DNA from: Streptomyces sp. NBC_00459
Lineage (GTDB): Bacteria > Actinomycetota > Actinomycetes > Streptomycetales > Streptomycetaceae
Length of the DNA: 64,000 nucleotides
Direction of reading: 5' to 3'
Assembly: GCF_036013955.1 (NCBI RefSeq)
Contig: NZ_CP107903.1
Location: 5,270,001-5,334,000 of the forward strand
Part shown: positions 60,452 to 64,000 of the stretch, one piece after another
Layout of the letters: the number at the start of each line of letters is the position of its first letter
Position numbering within the stretch: the first letter of the stretch is position 1
Position numbers and translations under genes: made by a program
Notes under the pieces: generated by a model
Database searches by the model: none
Seen by the model: the letters and a program-made list of their open reading frames with translations, nothing else
What the model was told of the DNA's origin: nothing

Positions 60452-61333
60452 GAGACCCATAGGTCACACCGAGACGTGGCTGACGCCCTGCGCAGCCGGA
60501 TCAGGACCGGTGAGCTGCGGCCCGGCCAGCGCATGCCCACTCAGGCCAGGCTGGCCCAGGAGTTCGGCGTCGAGCGCGGTGCCGTACGCGAGGCGCTGCG
60601 CATTCTGCATGCCGAGCGGTTGCTGACCAACGTCAGCAAGGGCAGCCCGGCGACGGTCGCCCCCGGTCCCGGACCGGTGCCGACCGGCCCCGCCGCCCCG
60701 CCGCTGCCCACCATCGGGGCCCTCGCACCCCGTATCGCGGCGGCCTTCGCGGCGCCGCGCGTGGCGATCGACGCCCTGTGTCTGACGTCCGTCTCGCTCA
60801 CCCTGGCCATCGGGGAGCCGCTGCGCCAGATCCATGCCGGGCGGCTGAATCCGGCCAGGATCGACGTGCGGGTGCTGCTGCCGAGCCGTGACATCGACCT
60901 CGCGTTCCCCACGCCGGTGGAGCTGGCGGACGGGTCGCCCGCCGGGGCCTCGGCCACCGGCCGGCTGCAACGCCGCTGGCTGACCCACCGCAACGCCCAG
61001 GGGCAGGTTCTCCGGCACAACCTGCTGACCCTGCGCGGCACGCACGGTATCGACGTGCGCGTCTCCTTCCGGGCCCTCCCGTTCACGCCACCGGTGCAGC
61101 TGTACCTGCTCAACGGGGCGGAGGCGCTCTTCGCGTACTACACGCTGAAGAGAAGCGAGGCGGAGATCGACCACGAGCAGGTGGAGATGTACGACGCCGA
61201 GGGTGTCCGGTCGACGCTGTTCGCGTTCGAGAAGGGCGCCGGGCTGCGCGACTCGACCTTCGTGGAGCAGTCGCACCTGTGGTTCGACGCACTGTGGGAG
61301 ACGATCAGTTCGGAGCTGGTGCTCACGGACTGA
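60449..61333 (+). CDS. GntR-like regulator, paralogue 1
   Basis: 294 residues. An N-terminal winged helix (about 5-75: RIRTGELRPGQRMPTQARLAQEFGVERGAVREALRIL) joined to a sensor domain of unknown type (about 90-294) that is closely shared with the gene at 61776. The sensor ends in the FVEQSHLWFDALWETI pattern. It is followed by a minus-strand small membrane gene. A palindrome lies upstream. The ligand is unknown. Confidence 0.88.
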   Translation: METHRSHRDVADALRSRIRTGELRPGQRMPTQARLAQEFGVERGAVREALRILHAERLLTNVSKGSPATVAPGPGPVPTGPAAPPLPTIGALAPRIAAAFAAPRVAIDALCLTSVSLTLAIGEPLRQIHAGRLNPARIDVRVLLPSRDIDLAFPTPVELADGSPAGASATGRLQRRWLTHRNAQGQVLRHNLLTLRGTHGIDVRVSFRALPFTPPVQLYLLNGAEALFAYYTLKRSEAEIDHEQVEMYDAEGVRSTLFAFEKGAGLRDSTFVEQSHLWFDALWETISSELVLTD

Positions 61334-61366
61334 CGCGTCTCCCACGGCCGTTCACCGCGGTCGTCG

Positions 61367-61555
61367 TCACAGAGTCGGGCCGGTGACCAGCAGGGCGAGC
61401 ACGACCGCTCCGATGGAGCTGATGGTCGCGTTCCTGGCCTTGATGCCGATGGTGAGCAACAGCAGGCCGACGACGCCGGAGGTGCCGTACTGCCAGCTGA
61501 CGAACTGCTGGAAGCCGCTGATGAAGACGGCGGCGAGGAGAGCGATGGCGGGCAT
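61367..61555 (-). CDS. Small two-helix membrane protein between GntR paralogues
   Basis: 62 residues from ATG 61555, with GGAGGAACCACC directly upstream (a fine ribosome binding site). Two hydrophobic helices (about 2-18 and 27-58). A remnant of a related gene lies at 63388-63441 beside the broken third GntR copy, so it travels with this family. The function is unknown. Confidence 0.75.
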   Translation of the reverse strand: MPAIALLAAVFISGFQQFVSWQYGTSGVVGLLLLTIGIKARNATISSIGAVVLALLVTGPTL

Positions 61556-61661
61556 GGTGGTTCCTCCTTCAGGGCGGTGACCGGGGCGCTGTCCGGCGTG
61601 CTGACCGGGGCGGTGTCCGGGGTGGTGTCGCAGGGGTGGCAGAAAGGAGGCGAAGATTCCG

Positions 61662-61688
61662 CCAACTTCACCAAGTTGGTAACCAACT
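61662..61688 (+). promoter_or_regulatory. Operator cluster upstream of the second GntR-like gene
   Basis: CCAACTT (61662-61668), AAGTTGG (61673-61679) and CCAACT (61683-61688) make overlapping inverted repeats with the same half-site as at 60345-60363. Confidence 0.78.
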
Positions 61689-61775
61689 CTGCTTAAGTTG
61701 TCCCCACTTGGCCACTACTCATAAACAACTTTTAAACAACTCCCCAAAGATGGATCGGAGTTGTAGCGTTTGGTC

Positions 61776-62651
61776 GTGACCCAGGAGAACGTGGCAGTGA
61801 ACGGCAGCAGAAGACAGACGCCCCAGGAGATCGCCACAGCCCTGCGTGACCGCATCCGCACCGGCGAGCTGCAGCCGGGCGACCGCCTGCCCACCCAGGC
61901 CGAGCTGGCCGAGGAGTTCGGCGTCGAGCGCGGTGCCGTACGGGAGGCGCTGCGCATCCTGCATGCCGAGCAACTGCTCACCAACGTCAGCAAGGGCAGC
62001 CCGCCGCGCGTCGCCGAGGTGCCGGCGCCGAGGGAGGGGCCCCAGCCGACGATGGTGGGGCTGGCGCCGCGTCTGACGGAGGCGTTCTCGGTCCCGCACG
62101 TCCGTGTCGACGCGGCCTGTCTCACCGCCGAGAGCCTGATGCTGGCCGTCGGGGAGTCGGTCCGGCTGATCCACGAGGGCCGTATCAAGCCCGACCGGAT
62201 CGACGTGCGCATCCTGCTGCCGTCCCGCGACATCACGCTGGCCTTCCCGGTGCCTGTCGACGGCCGCAGTGACGACGACCCGGTCCACCAGCGCTGGCTG
62301 GCCCAGCGCAACGCCCAGGGCCACGTCCTCCAGCACAATCTGCGCGCCCTGCGCTCGTCGCACGGCATCGACGTACGGGTGACGTTCAGGGCGCTGCCGT
62401 TCACCCCGCCGGTGAAGCTCTACCTGCTCAACGGGACGGAGGCGCTGATCGCGTACTACATGATCGCCCGCCGCGAGGAGGCGGACGAGAGCGGCGTGAC
62501 GCTCGACATGTACGACACCCTGGGGACCGAGTCGCTCCTCTTCTCGTTCGAGAAGGGTGCAGGGGAACGGGACACCGCGTTCGTCGAGCAATCCCAGAAG
62601 TGGTTCGACGCCCTCTGGGAAACCATCACGACGGACCTGACACTCTCCTAG
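61776..62651 (+). CDS. GntR-like regulator, paralogue 2
   Basis: 291 residues from GTG 61776, with a TAGCGT box 6 nt upstream (leaderless). Same domain order as paralogue 1: winged helix with the near-identical RIRTGELQPGDRLPTQ, then the same sensor domain (IDVRILLPSRDITLAF, RALPFTPPVKLYLLNG). Its TAG overlaps the GTG of the HAD gene by one base, so the two are translationally coupled. It probably controls itself and the hydrolase. Confidence 0.9.
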   Translation: MTQENVAVNGSRRQTPQEIATALRDRIRTGELQPGDRLPTQAELAEEFGVERGAVREALRILHAEQLLTNVSKGSPPRVAEVPAPREGPQPTMVGLAPRLTEAFSVPHVRVDAACLTAESLMLAVGESVRLIHEGRIKPDRIDVRILLPSRDITLAFPVPVDGRSDDDPVHQRWLAQRNAQGHVLQHNLRALRSSHGIDVRVTFRALPFTPPVKLYLLNGTEALIAYYMIARREEADESGVTLDMYDTLGTESLLFSFEKGAGERDTAFVEQSQKWFDALWETITTDLTLS

Positions 62652-63397
62652 TGACCTCTGATACGACACAGACCGAACTGGCGAACGAGAACAACTCCGT
62701 GATCGACCGCCTGCGGGAACCGGTAGGCCGCGCCCGAGTGGTGCTCTGGGACTTCGACGGGCCCGTCTGCCGCCTGTTCGCGGGCCGTTCGGCGAAGCTG
62801 GTGGCGGTCGAACTCGTGGAGTGGCTCGAAGGGCAGGGACTGCACGGTCTGCTGACGGACGAGGAGCGCGCATCCCTGGATCCGCAGGTCCTGCTGCGTG
62901 CCGTCAACCGGCGGCACCCGAAGAGCGATCTGGCTGACGAACTGGAGAGACGCCTCACCCAGGAGGAGCTCCGGGCTGCACCCCTGGCGATGCCCACCCC
63001 GTACGCCGACCCGCTGATCCGCACCTGGACGGCGGTGGGTGCCAGGCTCGCGGTCACCACGAACAACTCCCCGCTGGTGGCCCGAGAGTATCTGGCGAGC
63101 CGCGGTCTGACCTCGTGCTTCGCGCCGCACGTCTACGGCCGTACGCCGGAGCTGAGCCGTCTCAAGCCGGACCCGCACTGCCTCAACCGCGCGTTGAACG
63201 CGATGGGGGCGGCGCCGTCGTCCGCGCTGATGATCGGCGATGCCCCCTCGGACTTCCAGGCCGCCCAGAAGGCCGGTGTTCCGTTTCTCGGCTACGCGCG
63301 TAACGAGGGCAAGGAGAAGCTGCTGAGGGACGCGGGTGCTGAGACGATCGTGGGCTCACTGGAGCCTGTGCTGAAGCTGCTGCGTGGTCACGCCTGA
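62651..63397 (+). CDS. HAD-family hydrolase coupled to GntR paralogue 2
   Basis: 248 residues from GTG 62651. HAD motifs: I in LWDFDGPVC, II in VTTNNSP, III Lys in LKPDPHC, IV in GDAPSDFQAAQKAGV. The cap region between I and II is helical. The phosphatase substrate is unknown; it may be a small phosphorylated metabolite sensed by the regulator. Confidence 0.9.
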   Translation: MTSDTTQTELANENNSVIDRLREPVGRARVVLWDFDGPVCRLFAGRSAKLVAVELVEWLEGQGLHGLLTDEERASLDPQVLLRAVNRRHPKSDLADELERRLTQEELRAAPLAMPTPYADPLIRTWTAVGARLAVTTNNSPLVAREYLASRGLTSCFAPHVYGRTPELSRLKPDPHCLNRALNAMGAAPSSALMIGDAPSDFQAAQKAGVPFLGYARNEGKEKLLRDAGAETIVGSLEPVLKLLRGHA

Positions 63398-63441
63398 GTC
63401 ATCAGCAGGGTGAAGACCACCGCCGCGCCGACGGCCGCCGC
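63388..63441 (-). pseudogene. Remnant of a second small membrane gene
   Basis: About 17 codons on the minus strand read AVGAAVVFTLLMTQA, resembling the C-terminus of the protein at 61367-61555 (SSIGAVVLALLVTGPTL). The rest of the gene is gone. Confidence 0.55.
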
Positions 63442-63714
63442 GTGCGGATCGCCCCGACCTGGAAGCTGTACCTCATCAACAGGACCGACGCTCTGCACGG
63501 CTTCTATGTGCCGATAGAGCGGCCGGTCTTCCTGGACAACGGTGACGAGATCCCGGCGCTCGACGTTCTGGGCCTCGGAGCTCTGCTGACCCGCTTCGTC
63601 AGGGACGCCGACCCGAACTCACAGGGGTCGCTCTTCGTCGAGAGCGCGCAGAGTTGGTTCGATGCCGTGTGGGAACAGCTGGCCGAGGAAGAGGGCCAGA
63701 GCCAAGTCCGGTAG
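63442..63714 (+). pseudogene. Truncated third GntR-like copy (sensor C-terminus only)
   Basis: 90 codons from GTG 63442. WKLYLINRTDALHGFY and FVESAQSWFDAVWEQL align with the C-terminal third of the two intact paralogues (LYLLNG, FVEQSQKWFDALWE). The DNA-binding domain and most of the sensor are missing, and the junction with the small-gene remnant is direct. It lacks a ribosome binding site, so it is probably a deletion product. Confidence 0.75.
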
Positions 63715-63924
63715 CATGCCCGCCAAAAGTGAGCAACCGCTCCCGTCCTTGCGTAAGAGAAGGCGAACACGCCTGCATGCGACGACCTGATGCAGATGAG
63801 TGGCAAACCCACTCGTTGTGGCCAAAGAGCCCGGGCTCCGGTCGTACTGGACGCGCCCTGCGCATACCGTTTGCCCAGCTGTGCGCCCCCAACCTCACCT
63901 CTCGCGAGCAACCAGGAGCGGCCC

Positions 63925-64000
63925 GTGGGCGCATCCCCTGTTCCCCGGCCCCCGCTGCGGGAACGACCCACTGGCGAGTGGCCCGAAGTCGTGTCCGCTT
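63925..64000 (+). CDS. Start of an unidentified gene, cut by the window end
   Basis: GTG 63925 with AGGAG about 8 nt upstream opens a frame (MGASPVPRPPLRE...) to the window edge. Only 25 codons are visible, too few to name. The gap 63715-63924 holds no other gene I can support. Confidence 0.4.
   Translation, partial: MGASPVPRPPLRERPTGEWPEVVSA

Noticed and set aside
1..64000. CRISPR arrays, tRNA or rRNA genes, prophage or intact insertion sequences
   Set aside because: No regularly spaced repeats, cloverleaf or rRNA motifs, integrase or transposase with flanking repeats were seen by eye.

Overview
The window is chromosomal DNA of a Streptomyces (high-GC actinomycete). GC is about 70% throughout, GTG and TTG starts are common, and many family pairings are typical of the genus: an XRE/DUF5753 regulator with a DUF397 protein and an ATPase, MshD (mycothiol), GlnR, Nur, RsiG, SCO6880-type proteins. 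From memory, most of the core matches the S. coelicolor stretch around SCO4126-SCO4180. I searched no database, so SCO numbers are recollection.

Layout. 1-4.1 kb (-): four genes of a membrane apparatus resembling a Gram-positive type IV secretion core (the 'cmd' cluster of S. coelicolor). A matching SLT+NlpC/P60 wall hydrolase lies at 10.5 kb. Between them is an accessory block: S53 peptidase, WhiJ/AbaA-like regulatory triad, Uma2 protein, trypsin-like protease. 11.8-14.2 kb: PAP2 phosphatase and a secreted BBE-type FAD oxidase. 14.4-28.3 kb: phosphate region with a PHO box, pstSCAB, a GT39-like membrane protein, a Pit transporter with its DUF47 partner, csoR with its operator, a lipoprotein, and the polyphosphate operon ppk-CHAD-Nudix. 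28.5-31.8 kb: YtrA-type GntR/ABC operon with a palindromic operator. 31.9-34.9 kb: mshD and a secreted 5'-nucleotidase. 35.0-42.2 kb: an accessory block with two tandem Lys/Pro-rich microproteins, an ABC exporter, an orphan response regulator, a PH-domain membrane protein, a pectate lyase-pectin methylesterase fusion and an AraC regulator. 42.4-48.2 kb: MprAB-like two-component system, HtrA-like protease, LacI regulator, GlnR. 48.4-60.2 kb: core genes including a MoaD/ThiS protein, a DUF2993 protein, the sulfur leader peptide with cysA-sseC, Nur, YgfZ, Dtd, RsiG and an Eis-like acetyltransferase. 60.3-63.7 kb: a local family of GntR-like regulators with leaderless promoters, matching operators, small membrane proteins, a HAD hydrolase and a decayed third copy.

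How it fits together. Phosphate genes dominate the left half: high-affinity uptake (Pst), low-affinity uptake (Pit), polyphosphate synthesis and binding (PPK, CHAD), and release from nucleotides. Nitrogen (GlnR), nickel (Nur), copper (CsoR) and c-di-GMP/sporulation (RsiG) control sit close by. An intergenic repeat of about 110 bp occurs four times, always just after a gene end, and looks like a terminator module. Perfect stem-loops mark most other operon ends. The most novel-looking items are the tandem microprotein pair at 35.1-35.4 kb with its own hairpins and downstream exporter, and the expanding and decaying GntR family at 60-63.7 kb.
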